The notes beneath the pieces are model-generated. The model was not told where the DNA came from. It did no database searches and saw only the letters and a program-made list of their open reading frames with translations. Both the position numbers and the translations under genes were made by a program. Source: Xylona heveae TC161 (lineage: Eukaryota > Ascomycota > Xylonomycetes > Xylonales > Xylonaceae). From it: DNA of 64,000 nucleotides. Positions within the stretch are counted from its first letter, which is position 1. Every line of letters starts with the position of its first letter. The stretch covers positions 620,001-684,000 of the forward strand of contig NW_017264195.1 in the NCBI RefSeq assembly GCF_001619985.1, given 5' to 3'. Positions 35,889 to 46,618 of the stretch are shown in pieces.

Positions 35889-37400
35889 TTAGCGGAGGCG
35901 CAGAGCAAAGTATGCAGCTGTCGCACCCAGAACAACACCAATGGCGAGGCTGCCTGTCACCAGCGTATGGAGGGTAGAAGTCAAGCCAGGTACGGGTTGA
36001 GACGCGGGGCGCCTTGGGTTTGTACCATGAACAACGTGCCTGGTAAACAAGAGATTTGAGCACATTCCCCACCTTCAGATGGCCGGATATCACGGGACAA
36101 ATTACTGAGATTATTCACTTACATTCTAATGTACTGATGAATATTTGGATTCACAACCTCTTCTTTGACTTGTCTCACAAGCTCTCTTACTTGCTCAGGC
36201 GCCCAGCCAAAGGTGCCTGTTAGAGGTCGCATGGCCCAGCCTTCTAGGCCGCTTAGAACATTTCGATGATGCATCATCCCTATGAACTGATGAAAATCAT
36301 CGTCGCCAACCAATGGCTTTTGGGGACATTTGTTAATGCGCTCATAGACATCAACAAAGCCAGCCTCCATGACAAGGCCTCGAATACGCGGACCCATGTG
36401 TACCTCCCGGCCGCGTTTAGCTGCTGCCTCGAATAGGAGTTTCATATAGCGTGGATAGGCTTGGTCCGGTGTGACTGTGCCATCATCGGAGAGAATTTCG
36501 CACAGCGCAAGTTCGAGGAGCTCAACTTTCCCGCCGGGTTTGAGATGCCTTAGAAGAGTTAGAAGCCGGAAAGTTGAAAGTTTGACAAATCAAAATTTTC
36601 TCGGAAAAGGATGATTATTGGGTGAGAAGATATACTGTGAGATAGAACCTTTTAATCTTTTGTAGCACGCCAGGCCAGTCGGCTATACTTCCATGAAGCA
36701 TAGCCATGTGGATATAGTCGAAGGATTCCTCTCCGAAAGGCCATTCCTTTTCGACATCATGGACTATGAAATGAACGTTCGGTGGAACACTGCAGATTTA
36801 ACTTGAGCTGAGTGAGTTGAAAGGACATGACATACTGGTCTGCTTAACTCACTCTTTCTTCGGCTGGATTGCTGCAATGTCCGTAGCGTAGATCTTGAGC
36901 AACGATATTTAGACTGAATACTTCCACATAGACCACCGTGCAAAGAAGCATCGAACTGGCTGCTTTACCTCAGCTGAAGGGTATTCTCTACCCATATAAA
37001 TGGGCCAAATCCCTGTGCCGGTGCCTATATCAAGCACTCTTGTTGGAGGCTCTGACAAAGGAGCTAGATGCAATTTGCCATCATTTTGCAAACGAAAGCA
37101 ATGAAACTATGTCAACATGTCAGAAAGGGGATCCGTCAAGGTCTATAATAAATTCAATTCCGCCAAGAAAGAGTGGTATTAACCTGCATGTTCAATCTTT
37201 GAATTTCCGGCTCATCATTTGGGATCCAGTAATCTAGCGGCCAGTCAGAACATGCGGCAGCGCAACAAGAAATGGTCCCTTCAAAGCTGTATACCTCCCA
37301 AACTCTTGCTATGGTATCGCCGCTCATTTTCATACTCAAAGTCGAGATCGCTAGAATCACATTCAGTCAAACGGTCTTGAATTCTCTTGTTGCGGACCAT
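35889..37400 (-). CDS. LaeA-like SAM-dependent methyltransferase with a C-terminal membrane anchor
   Basis: Seven exons on the minus strand (37400-37295, 37233-37184, 37106-36969, 36893-36853, 36789-36649, 36548-36123, 36039-35889), all junctions in phase, 350 aa. The N-terminal block (YENERRYHS, then YWIPNDEPEIQRLNMQ and QNGKLHLAPL) is the signature of the fungal LaeA/TAM methyltransferase family. SAM motif I is VLDIGTGTGIW, followed by YATDIAAIQP, then FDYIHMAMLHGS and LKPGGKVELLE. The last exon encodes HVVHGTNP, a Pro-rich linker, then a hydrophobic segment (LVTGSLAIGVVLGATAAYFAL) ending RLR. That would make it tail-anchored, which is not what nuclear LaeA looks like. Substrate unknown. 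There are no polyketide or peptide synthase genes nearby, so it is not a cluster tailoring gene. The start is the nearest ATG in frame; a further 5' exon is possible. Confidence 0.82.
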
Positions 37401-38206
37401 TACCTTTCTTCGATCTTGCTGAGAGCGACGCCCAAGGTCTGGACCTGAAAGATACCATGGATCAACTAGATTTCCAACTATCCTCCCCTTTCAAGAAACT
37501 TTCGGCTCAACTACCTTTTTGTTCCCCATGATATGGCTCAAACCTCGCTGCATAGGATAAAAGACGTCGGCAACTTTAGATGAGGGCTATGAAATAGGTC
37601 CGGTAAAGAATCCATCCCCCGATAAGGGGTCCATGGTAAGCATGATCATCATAGCGAACAGCTGACACTGGCATCCTGCTAATGCTAACGGGCTGACGCA
37701 CAGGCCATTGCGCCTGAGCACGAGAAGACGTTGCATGATGATAAAGGCTCTAGGTAACCTTCGTGTCTCAGTTCGGAAAATTAGCGACTCTTATGCCGAA
37801 ACCTCTTGTGGCTGGGATTCCGTGAGAAGCATAAGAGCCGGACTTTGCTTTCACCAAGTTGATTTGGTCAGACCTAGTATTTAAGATTATGTTAGGCATG
37901 TCCCTTCGACCAGTCCAAGTAACAGTCCGTAACCGACAGCAGGACGGTGTCCAAGGGCGGGCAGGTATTTGAACCAGATTTTTGCCTCTGAGTTCTCGTA
38001 AAAATGCGCTCTAAGCAAGCAGTATTTAATACGCAAAATGGAAATAAATAGGAAATAAAGGGACAGCCATTAAAATTTATTGATCATCAATAATTTGATA
38101 AACCGACATACCACTGATTTTGCATCAATATAGAAATATCGTGATACAAATAAGTTTGAAGAACTGCAATCTTGAATTTTGCGTTGCCTTGGGAAAATGA
38201 TCGAAC
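37401..38206. other. Intergenic: methyltransferase promoter and 3' UTR of the NTF2-like gene
   Basis: About 800 bp between two leftward genes. AT-rich toward the right (38030-38160). No credible reading frame or structured RNA was found; a tRNA-like T-loop near 37970 does not pair and was rejected. Confidence 0.45.
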
Positions 38207-38907
38207 TCAAAAATTCTTTTCAGGAGCATGTTCCTCAGCAGCTCCGGTACCATATTTTTTAACCGGCTCCTTCGCAGCACCCTTGTCGGCCGCAAATACC
38301 TCAACTTCTTTGCTGTCCATGTGCTTTGCTACCTGGTCAGCTTGCCATTTCTTGAAACTGAAACCCAGACCTTCGTGCGAATAATCCTTGTCATTGGCCT
38401 GATCTTTATGATATTTAACCTGGATGAACTCCGAATCTACGGTGGCAGGGTCAAGAGAGAGCGATACAAGGGCGTTGATGGTGGCAGTTTTTGGGATTAG
38501 TCTAAACGTCCACGACTAGAGCGAGAAGATTAGGGTATGCGCAGAATCTCAAATTGACATACAGCTATAGATACCTGTTCATTCTTAAACTGAATGAGAT
38601 CCCGCTCATTCTTAACAACCTCGTAACCTTCGTTTTTGCTCTCATTGAAAAGCTTCGGCAGGGCGAACCACTGTCCGGCCATCTTGTATCGGTCATTGGC
38701 ATACACAAATTGATCATCATATACGCAGTCAGGAGTATATCTTTTGACGCGCTCGATGGTTGGCTGGCAGCTGTAAAGGGCTATAATATCGTCTAAAAGC
38801 CTCTGTCGAGCCAGATCCAACGGCAGAGACTTTGATGGGTCGGGCTTCCAGTCCGCTGTGCCGGAAGTTTGACGCACTTCGAATTGTTCTCCTGGTTTAG
38901 AAGACAT
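38207..38907 (-). CDS. NTF2/SnoaL-like fold protein, unknown function
   Basis: Two exons (38907-38575 and 38515-38207) over a 59-bp GTATCT...CTCTAG intron; 213 aa from MSSKPGEQF. The body (LARQRLLDDIIALYSCQP, then VKRYTPDCVYDDQFVYANDR and KMAGQWFALPKLF) looks like the cone-shaped SnoaL/NTF2 fold: an N-terminal helix followed by strands with a conserved Y-DD-F pattern. The C-terminus (FKKWQADQVAKHMDSKEVE) is helical and charged. No enzyme motif is certain. The same frame stays open upstream to an ATG at 39060, which would add 51 hydrophobic then basic residues that could serve as a leader; I chose the shorter start because its product begins like a typical soluble protein. It shares a 674-bp divergent region with ATP12. 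Confidence 0.7.
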
Positions 38908-39581
38908 TGTTCTGACCGAGAGAAACTTTTTTGAATTACAATGTCCAGACTGTTCTCTTAAGCAATGGATGAGTAAACAAGGTACGCTGAAGACCGGAAG
39001 CGGAAGGACCACAGATTTGAAGAATGGCGTTTGAAGTTTGCAGAGCACGGAAAATAGCATGATCTCTTGTATTGGAAAAACTTCTCTGTTCCTTTGTATT
39101 TAAAGATAAAAGTGAAGTCTCGCAAGAAATTCCGCCATGTTGTCTCGACCAGATATTCTGACGTAGTCTATGACGATTACGCCGTATCATGATCTCATTG
39201 AGGCTGCAAAACGAGGCGACGTTTCAGAAGAATTACTTCTGAGTTGACTTCGCTTAAGGAAACCAAAAGAGTTGCACATGTTTTCTTTGCGAATCGTATT
39301 GACGATATATGCTGTCATCGACACGGTGTAGATAGCTACAAAGGGTCTGTGGAACATTGTTCTGGATTAACTTTTGTGGGGAAAATATGGGTTTTCTCGG
39401 TGTTCAAGCCGGGGTCGGCTTTTCTAGTCCCGCCCTTCCAACTAATCGCCAAATCTCTCCTGGAAAATTTCCATATCGAGTTAAGAAAGGTTCTTTGGCC
39501 ATCATCGTTAATGGATGACCCCGACGGGAGGCGTCAAGCATTGAACGTGACTGGCACTAACATTCCAATCCAGTCTCGAAA
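38908..39581. promoter_or_regulatory. Divergent intergenic region (NTF2-like gene / ATP12)
   Basis: Both promoters must lie in these 674 bp. If the longer start of the NTF2-like gene is used, its coding part would occupy 38908-39060. No clear regulatory motif was recognised. Confidence 0.45.
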
Positions 39582-40739
39582 ATGAAGCCATCATCAATGC
39601 TTACCGCATCATCGCTGCGATGCTTGACATACCGCATTGCTCCTCGTCCGCGAGGATTTCCAAGGACGCAATGCATCCACACCAGTTCCTCCAAGCCAGC
39701 CACTCCACTTCCCATCACCGCACATGGCCCTCCGCCAAAAGCTCCATCACCTACGCCGTATAATGGCACGGAAAGATTGGCACGAAGACAACAGCAAGCT
39801 GCGATATTAGAGCAAAGCCAAAATTTGCGCGCCACACAGTCAAAACCTAGCAGTGCGCTCCGCAAAAGATTCTGGAAACATGTCTCCGTTCGGGAGACCG
39901 AGGGTACGTTGCAGGGACTTTCGTTCTCTTTGATTCCTGAAATAATCCTGCTGATTATCATTTTAGAGGGTTTGCAAGTACTTCTTGACACCAGACCAGT
40001 CCGGACTCCTTCCAAATCGATTCTTACGCTTCCACACTCAAAGTCGCAACTGGCATCTGCAATTGCCTTAGAGTGGGATCTGCTGATCTCTGCTCAACAA
40101 GCTCTGAAACACCACTTCATTCCACTAACTTCTCTCACTGCGCGAGCGAATGATATTCGACATGATGACACGCAAGGCGATTCGAAGATCCGTCAAGATA
40201 TTGTAACAATGGTCATGAAGTACTTGGATACCGACACTTTGCTGTGTTGGGCACCTGAATCTACTCACGCACAAGAGCCTGGCGCAGAGAGCTTAAGAGA
40301 TATCCAAGCTCGTGTTGCCAAACCTATCATAGCATTTCTTACTTCCCGAGTCTGGCCAGGCGTAGAGATCAAGCCGATTCTCGACTCGGAAAGCATTTTA
40401 CCAACTCCACAGCCCCAAGCTACACAGGATGTCATTCGAGGGTGGATCACGGGCCTTTCGGCTTTCGACCTGGCTGGTCTTGAGAGAGGAGTACTTGCGA
40501 GCAAGAGTCTGCTCGTGGCGGTCAGGCTCTTGGTCGAATGGAGTGAAGGGTTTCGGCAATTGCCCAAGACGCAGGATCAGCGATTCGGCATTGAAGAGGC
40601 CGCTGAAGCGTCGAGTCTTGAAGTCACTTGGCAGACAAATATGTGGGGTGAGGTCGAGGACACACACGATGTGGACAAAGAGGATTTGCGACGGCAATTG
40701 GGCAGTGTTGTACTTCTGGTTAGTGGGGAGGAGAAGTGA
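39582..40739 (+). CDS. ATP12: Atp12, mitochondrial F1-ATPase assembly chaperone
   Basis: Two exons (39582-39903 and 39967-40739), 364 aa. The first 60 or so residues are rich in Arg, Ser and Pro with few acids, as in a mitochondrial presequence. The ATP12 domain starts at RKRFWKHVSVRE and continues with LQVLLDTRPVRTPSK, LTLPHSK, AIALEWDLLISAQQALK and a C-terminal QTNMWGEVEDTHDV. Atp12 binds the F1 alpha subunit before hexamer assembly (established knowledge). The intron is 63 nt, a multiple of three, and has no in-frame stop, so the unspliced message also encodes a full-length protein with 21 extra hydrophobic residues (LSFSLIPEIILLIIILE). Splicing is supported by GTACGT, a TTTTAG acceptor and the clean join RETEEGLQVLLD. 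A second ATG lies five codons downstream. Confidence 0.93.
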   Translation: MKPSSMLTASSLRCLTYRIAPRPRGFPRTQCIHTSSSKPATPLPITAHGPPPKAPSPTPYNGTERLARRQQQAAILEQSQNLRATQSKPSSALRKRFWKHVSVRETEGTLQGLSFSLIPEIILLIIILEGLQVLLDTRPVRTPSKSILTLPHSKSQLASAIALEWDLLISAQQALKHHFIPLTSLTARANDIRHDDTQGDSKIRQDIVTMVMKYLDTDTLLCWAPESTHAQEPGAESLRDIQARVAKPIIAFLTSRVWPGVEIKPILDSESILPTPQPQATQDVIRGWITGLSAFDLAGLERGVLASKSLLVAVRLLVEWSEGFRQLPKTQDQRFGIEEAAEASSLEVTWQTNMWGEVEDTHDVDKEDLRRQLGSVVLLVSGEEK

Positions 40740-41723
40740 TGATTTCCTACTAAATTGCCTTCGGACCGGGACAATCGCCTGTCATTTTTTTTTTTCGTCT
40801 TTGAGCACATATAGAGGGAAATTTCAACAGGAGAATTCTATCTGTGGTCCAAACTTGCCGCCGATGAATTTCACTACCCGTTCAGCGTTGATGGAATCAC
40901 TCACCCTCCATCATAAGGTCTAATGGGTCATTGGCTTTTCTTGGCGCTCGATCTGTTTCTTGTGCAGAATGCTCCATCTGATGGCGCCCACATATATAAT
41001 GCGTATACAATGTACCTATATTGACGACAGTTTCTCTGCATTCTAATGCAAAGCTTCAACCGTCCACTTGTGAAAGTCATCTTCCAGGGATTCAAAATGC
41101 AGCAGTAGCGATGCCAAGTATCACAGCTTTTGTCCGGGTAATCGTCGGTTGACAATGTGACCGCGCCTTTTTGGGTAGATAGCTCAGCTTATGTTAACTT
41201 ACTCTGGTAATGAGCTGGACCAGACAAATTGAGCGAATTGCTTAACATAAGGTGCCTAACTCCTGACCGTCTCTGATAAAATACAAACCCGATGGATAAA
41301 TCATGTTACTGGGGACAAAGTTTCGTGCATGCCTGCGAGGAAAGAAATCTCTGACTAGATTCGTCTTGCACATTGCAGTCTTCCCGTGTCTTATCCGGCA
41401 GAGACGGGAGATGCGGCACGAAGATTACAAAAAGCACAAGAGGCGAAGAAGTCGCTGACGGCAAGATCGCTTATAGCCCATTGGATGCCCGAGTACAGAG
41501 TAGTAAATAACTTAATCTATCCCCATCCAGCGGGAAATCTAAAATACGTCAACCGTTCTTGACCCCAGCTTTTCTGATACAATTGATTCACTTTCCTCGA
41601 GCTACTGGATTGTTATCGTTCGTTGGTTATCTGACTCTTGCCTTTGCAAATATAAATATCCCCGATTGAACTCGATTACAAGTAGGACTGCGGCCAGTCC
41701 CAGTGGCTTTGTACGAAAAGAGC
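40740..41723. promoter_or_regulatory. Intergenic: ATP12 3' UTR and OSH1 promoter
   Basis: About 980 bp between two rightward genes. No coding frame or repeat is visible apart from a run of 10 T (40789-40798). The right half should hold the OSH1 promoter and 5' leader. Confidence 0.45.
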
Positions 41724-44700
41724 ATGGAGGGGTGAGTTTTGAGTGGGGTATCCCACGGTGACACAACCGCATGCGAACGCCTCGTCTTGCTTTGCTGCTG
41801 CTGCTCCCACTGCTGCTTTTTATCGCTTTTCCGATGGCTCATCGTCTCCGACATACCTTAAGCTCCGCATATTATACCTCCATATCTATTAACTTGTGAT
41901 TTTGTCATTAACAGGCATAAGCGCTCCAAGTCCCAGCTCGCCTTGTCCTTGCTGACGCGGGATAAGAGCAAGCGCGAGGACAAGCTCTCGGAATCGGCGC
42001 CTGGAACTCCTCCACCGGAATCCGCTTCTACGGTGTCGCTCGTCCAGACTCCTACATCAGCTTCCTCCGCAACCGCGATATCGGCGCCGCTCTCACAACA
42101 GATTAGCCCCATGCAATCCTCGCGGCAAAAGCAACGTTTATCAAACACTGCCCCGACAGCCCCCAATGGATCTTCTACCAGCGTGGAGAGCACCAGTGGG
42201 CAACCAGGCACCTCAGTGCCAGGGCGAACAATGTCAATCGAGCAGTCAGTGAGAATGTTCCGCCTATTTGAGGCCTTGAGAAGTGGAGATACTACAGCTA
42301 TAGGCAAGGCGATCAAAGACACCTCAAGCATCAGCGAAGAAGATGCCCAGGATGTAGCTACTGGCACCGTCACCTCCAACGGGCTAGAAGGAACAACTCT
42401 GCTCCATCTTGCCATTCAATGCGCTGATTCGCAGGTGATCGAGTACATTCTGTCAACGGGCGCTTCCTTCCCCGGTGTGGCAATCAACGTTAATGCTCGC
42501 GATCGTGATGGAAATACCCCTCTTCATCTGGCCGCGCTGCTTGGTCGATCTGCCATCGTTCAACTTTTACTGGCGCAAAGTGGTATAAATGACTCTCTTC
42601 GAAACTATCAAGGCCGGCTTCCTTTGGACCTGGCAAAAACTCCGGATATCTTCCAGCAACTGCAACTAGCTCGGTCTCTTTTTATTGATGCCAAGGTCAG
42701 GGAAATACAAGGCTTGGTTGCCAACGGTGACTATGAGGCATTGGAAAACCTTCTCGAAGAATCACGCGTGCAGATGGTGCTCGACGTAAATGGCGCCGAG
42801 CTCGCCACAGATCCCTCCACAGTCCAAACTGGTGGTACGCTCCTCCACGAAGCGGCAAGGAAGAAGGATACGCAATTGATCCAGCTTTTGCTTCTTCATG
42901 GAGCTGATCCCTTCCGCCGCGACAGGAAGGGGAAGCTTCCGCAAGACGTGACCAAGGATGACCGGACGCGCAGCATCCTCAAGAAATCGCCCGCCGCTGC
43001 GGCTGCGCAACGCGGTATTCAGGAAAAGGCCGTGTTGGGTAATGCACCTCCTGGAGCTCCTGCATTCCCGGCGCCCGGGGAGAATGTGGTGGCCAGTAAG
43101 GAAGCCCGAGAGATGAAGGGCTATCTAAAGAAATGGACAAACTACACGACTGGCTATAAGCTTCGATGGTTTGTCCTAGAAGACGGCGTTCTCAGTTATT
43201 ACAAACATCAAGGTACAACCCCTTTGTATTGAATGTTTATTTGTGAAAATCAATGCCACTTAACACTTCTGTATAGATGATGCCGGCTCTGCTTGTCGCG
43301 GTGCAATCAATATGCGGATTGCGCGACTATATATGGATCCTCAGGACAAATTGAGGTTCGAAATTCAGGGCAAGTCCTCTGTAAAGTATCACCTCAAAGC
43401 AAATCATGTAGTAGAAGCCAAGCGGTGGTTCTGGGCGCTCAATAACGCCATTCAATGGTCCAAAGATGAAGCGCGGGAGGAGGAGAAGAAACAGCATAGG
43501 GATTCGGAAGTGCTTCGCCAAGCCCAGGCAGAGCAGGCGGGGAAGAGCCAACACCGAGAAAGCGACAGCACGAGCATCGCCAGCAGTAAGCTTGGCAAGA
43601 CTTTGACTCCTACTGGGGCGATTAGCGTCCCTGGCGCCGGCGGGTCTCGTTCCACCTTGGTAGCCTCCAGCTTCGGCCCAGAAAGTATCATAGAAGAAGA
43701 TGAGAGCGCTGTTGTTGGTTCGTATGATCCAAGCATCATAGCAAATGATCTTGGCAAAACCATCAGCAACGCCGAGACTGCCAATATTGAGGGTGACATG
43801 GACGATGAGGAAGATTATGGAGATGATCCAAGCATCAATGATCTGCAGACCACGAACAAAGATGCCTTCAATATTACCGCACAGTCTGCAAATTTGCAGT
43901 TGGACCTTTTGTCTCAAGTCTCCGCTGCTCTCCAAACCGAAAAGTCGCGAAATTCTTCGCTCTCTATTTCCGATCCATCGGTTGTCAAGGCTTTACTTTC
44001 CTATGACTCTGCGCTTGTCAGTCTGAAGGGCTTGATTGGTGACCTCTTGAAGATGTCAAGGGACCGAGATGCTTATTGGCAATACCGCCTAGATCGCGAG
44101 GCTGATATTCGAAGGTTCTGGGAAGAAAACATGGCTCGCATAGCCAAGGAACAAGAAGTTTTGCAGGAGCGCATCGGCGAGTCGGAAGACAAGCGCAGGC
44201 GCACAAAGCGAGCCCTGAAGGAGGCACTTGGCAGCGCAGCCCCTTCTGCCGCAATTAGCCGTAGAGGGAGCGGCGAAATTCCAAGGGAGACTCCCAGCAT
44301 ATCAGAAGCTCTGGAGCAGGTTCCAGTTGATAAGGAGGGCGCAGCCCCGCTGCGGAGGAAATCAATCTCTGCGACCAAGCGGCGGTCTACAATTGTTGAT
44401 TTGAGCAATATCTCCCCATCAGACTCTGAAGATGACGACGATGAGTTTTTCGATGCGTTGGATGCTGGCGAAGTTGAGGTTCTTGATAAGTTGCCCACAA
44501 TTCCTGCTGAGAGTCGACCACACGAGGAAGGCCTGGTTGTCAGCCGTGAGGCCAAGAAACAAGAGATCACGCCGTCCTTTCACGGCTATGAAGAGCCATT
44601 GAGGAAGAGACTCAAGCTTGACGCTGACAACAGGCCTAAAATTTCTCTTTGGGTGAGTATCGTATGCACCTCGAATGGACCAGAAATCTGACAGTGACAT

Positions 44701-45924
44701 AGGCGATTCTGAAGTCTATGATTGGAAAGGACATGACCAAGATGACGCTGCCTGTATCTTTCAACGAGCCTACTTCTCTGTTACAGCGAGTGGCAGAAGA
44801 CATGGAATATGCTGACCTCTTGGACACCGCGGCCGAGCGTCTGGACTCTACCGAACGTATGGTTTATGTTGCAGTTTTTGCCGCGAGCGAGTACGCGTCT
44901 ACAATTGGGCGAGTCGCAAAACCATTTAATCCCCTATTGGGAGAAACGTACGAATACGCCCGACCAGACAAGGGCTACCGTTTCTTCATCGAGCAAGTCA
45001 GCCATCACCCTCCTATTGGCGCCGCGTACGCTGAATCACCATCATGGGATTACTATGTGAGTCTTAGCATCATCAATACGATGTCTCTTCAATCATTCAT
45101 TTCTGACAAATTGATAGGGAGAATCGGCCGTCAAGTCAAAATTCTATGGAAAGTCATTCGACATCAATCCGCTCGGTACTTGGTTTTTGAAGCTTCGGCC
45201 AAGTTCTGGGGGCGAGGAGATTTACACCTGGAAAAAGGTCACCTCGAGCGTTGTCGGCATCATCACCGGTAACCCGACTGTCGACAACTACGGACCAATG
45301 GAGGTCAAAAATTGGAAAACAGGCGATGTCTGTATCCTGGACTTCAAGCCTCGAGGATGGAAAGCTTCTTCTGCCTATCAAGTGACTGGCAAAGTGACTG
45401 GCGCTGATGGAAAGACCCGATGGAGTATTGGCGGCCGATGGAACGACAAGATTTATGCCCGTCTTACTCCTGGTTTTGAAGATGACTTGGATCGGCCCTC
45501 ATCGGTCTCAGTCCGCAGCCAAGATGCAGGATCAACTCAGGCGTTCTTGGTGTGGCAATGCCATGAGCGTCCAAGCGGCATTCCATTCAACCTAACACCT
45601 TTTGTCCTGACCCTGAATGCTCTTCCGGAGAGCCTGCGTCCTGTTCTCGCACCCACAGACACTCGGCTGCGGCCCGATCAGCGCGCCATGGAGGACGGCG
45701 AGTACGATTTCGCTGCCGTCGAAAAAAATCGCGTTGAGGAGAAGCAGCGCAAGAAGAGGAGAGAGAGGGAGGCTAGTGGTGAGGATCACAAACCCAGATG
45801 GTTCACCAAGGGCAGGTGCGAAATTACAGGTGAACCCTACTGGGTGTTCAATGACCAGTACTGGCGCATGAGAGACGAGGTTGCCAAGGGTGGAAGCTGG
45901 GAAAAGGTCGAAGATATCTTTTAA
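41724..45924 (+). CDS. OSH1: Oxysterol-binding protein (ankyrin-PH-FFAT-ORD, Osh1/Swh1 type)
   Basis: Five exons: 41724-41731, 41915-43212, 43277-44652, 44703-45056 and 45118-45924; 1280 aa. The first coding exon is only 8 nt (ATGGAGGG) and is joined over a 183-bp intron to [13 protein letters not shown]. Ankyrin repeats are clear at about 155-330 ([12 protein letters not shown], then [25 protein letters not shown]). A PH domain follows at about 400-505 ([22 protein letters not shown]). A coiled, charged linker precedes an FFAT motif EFFDALD at residues 825-831, set in acidic residues, which binds ER VAP proteins. The sterol-binding ORD occupies about 890-1280 and carries the family signature EQVSHHPP. 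Such proteins move sterol or PI4P at ER-Golgi or nucleus-vacuole contacts (established knowledge). All internal introns are GT-AG, 50-64 bp. Confidence 0.94.
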
Positions 45925-46618
45925 CACTTTCCATTCTTGCTTTACACTATTCTCTACCTGAATCTCCCATTTCCTTTTAGTCCCTTTCGTTCCATTGCTA
46001 TTTAATTGGCCTACAGGGCCAAAACCGATACCAGATTGTCATTGCGAGGCTATGTTGCTATACTCACCAAGTCACAACGCGATAATTGACCGCTTTATTT
46101 CAAGCGTTCGAGAGCAGGGAAAATTGTTTTTCTTTTTTCAAAGTAAATATCTTTATTTTTCGATACTCTACCTTTCTATTTTTTAATTCTTAGTCCCCGC
46201 TTAACTTGGCCTGCCACTCTACTTTAGTATAGCATGATTAGCTCATGTATAGGAACAGCGTATGCTACGCATCTTGTATTCCTTAAGCAAAGATACTTGC
46301 TGAAGAAGTGCGTTTGGTGAATTGCACGTGCCCTGGAGAAACCGGTGGCCCAAATATATATTCTCTGAAAAGACTCGAATATACAAGATTTACTCCACGT
46401 AGGGTCAACCGTCGAAGAAATGTGTGATCACGGTTATTTTTCGAGATGAGAAATCTAATTGGTATATACATACACAAGTGTCTTTTTCTAAATGTACACA
46501 ATTTGAAGACCGAATATAAAGAAACATGTAAATGCCAGCTACGCTATTCACCTTAGCCATTTATGCCTCGGCGCTTGGTTCCCCGCGAGCTTCAGTGTGA
46601 AATATTTTCAACCCACGG
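45925..46618. other. Convergent intergenic region (OSH1 and MSS51 3' ends)
   Basis: About 700 bp, T-rich and then AT-rich, holding the two 3' UTRs. No credible small gene or structured RNA was seen. Confidence 0.5.

Noticed and set aside
35889-37400. Secondary-metabolite gene cluster around the LaeA-like methyltransferase
   Set aside because: No polyketide synthase, NRPS, terpene cyclase, P450 or transporter lies in the window; neighbours are housekeeping genes.
37960-38000. tRNA-like T-loop (GGTTCAAAT on the minus strand)
   Set aside because: The stem around the loop does not pair and no acceptor or anticodon arms can be drawn.
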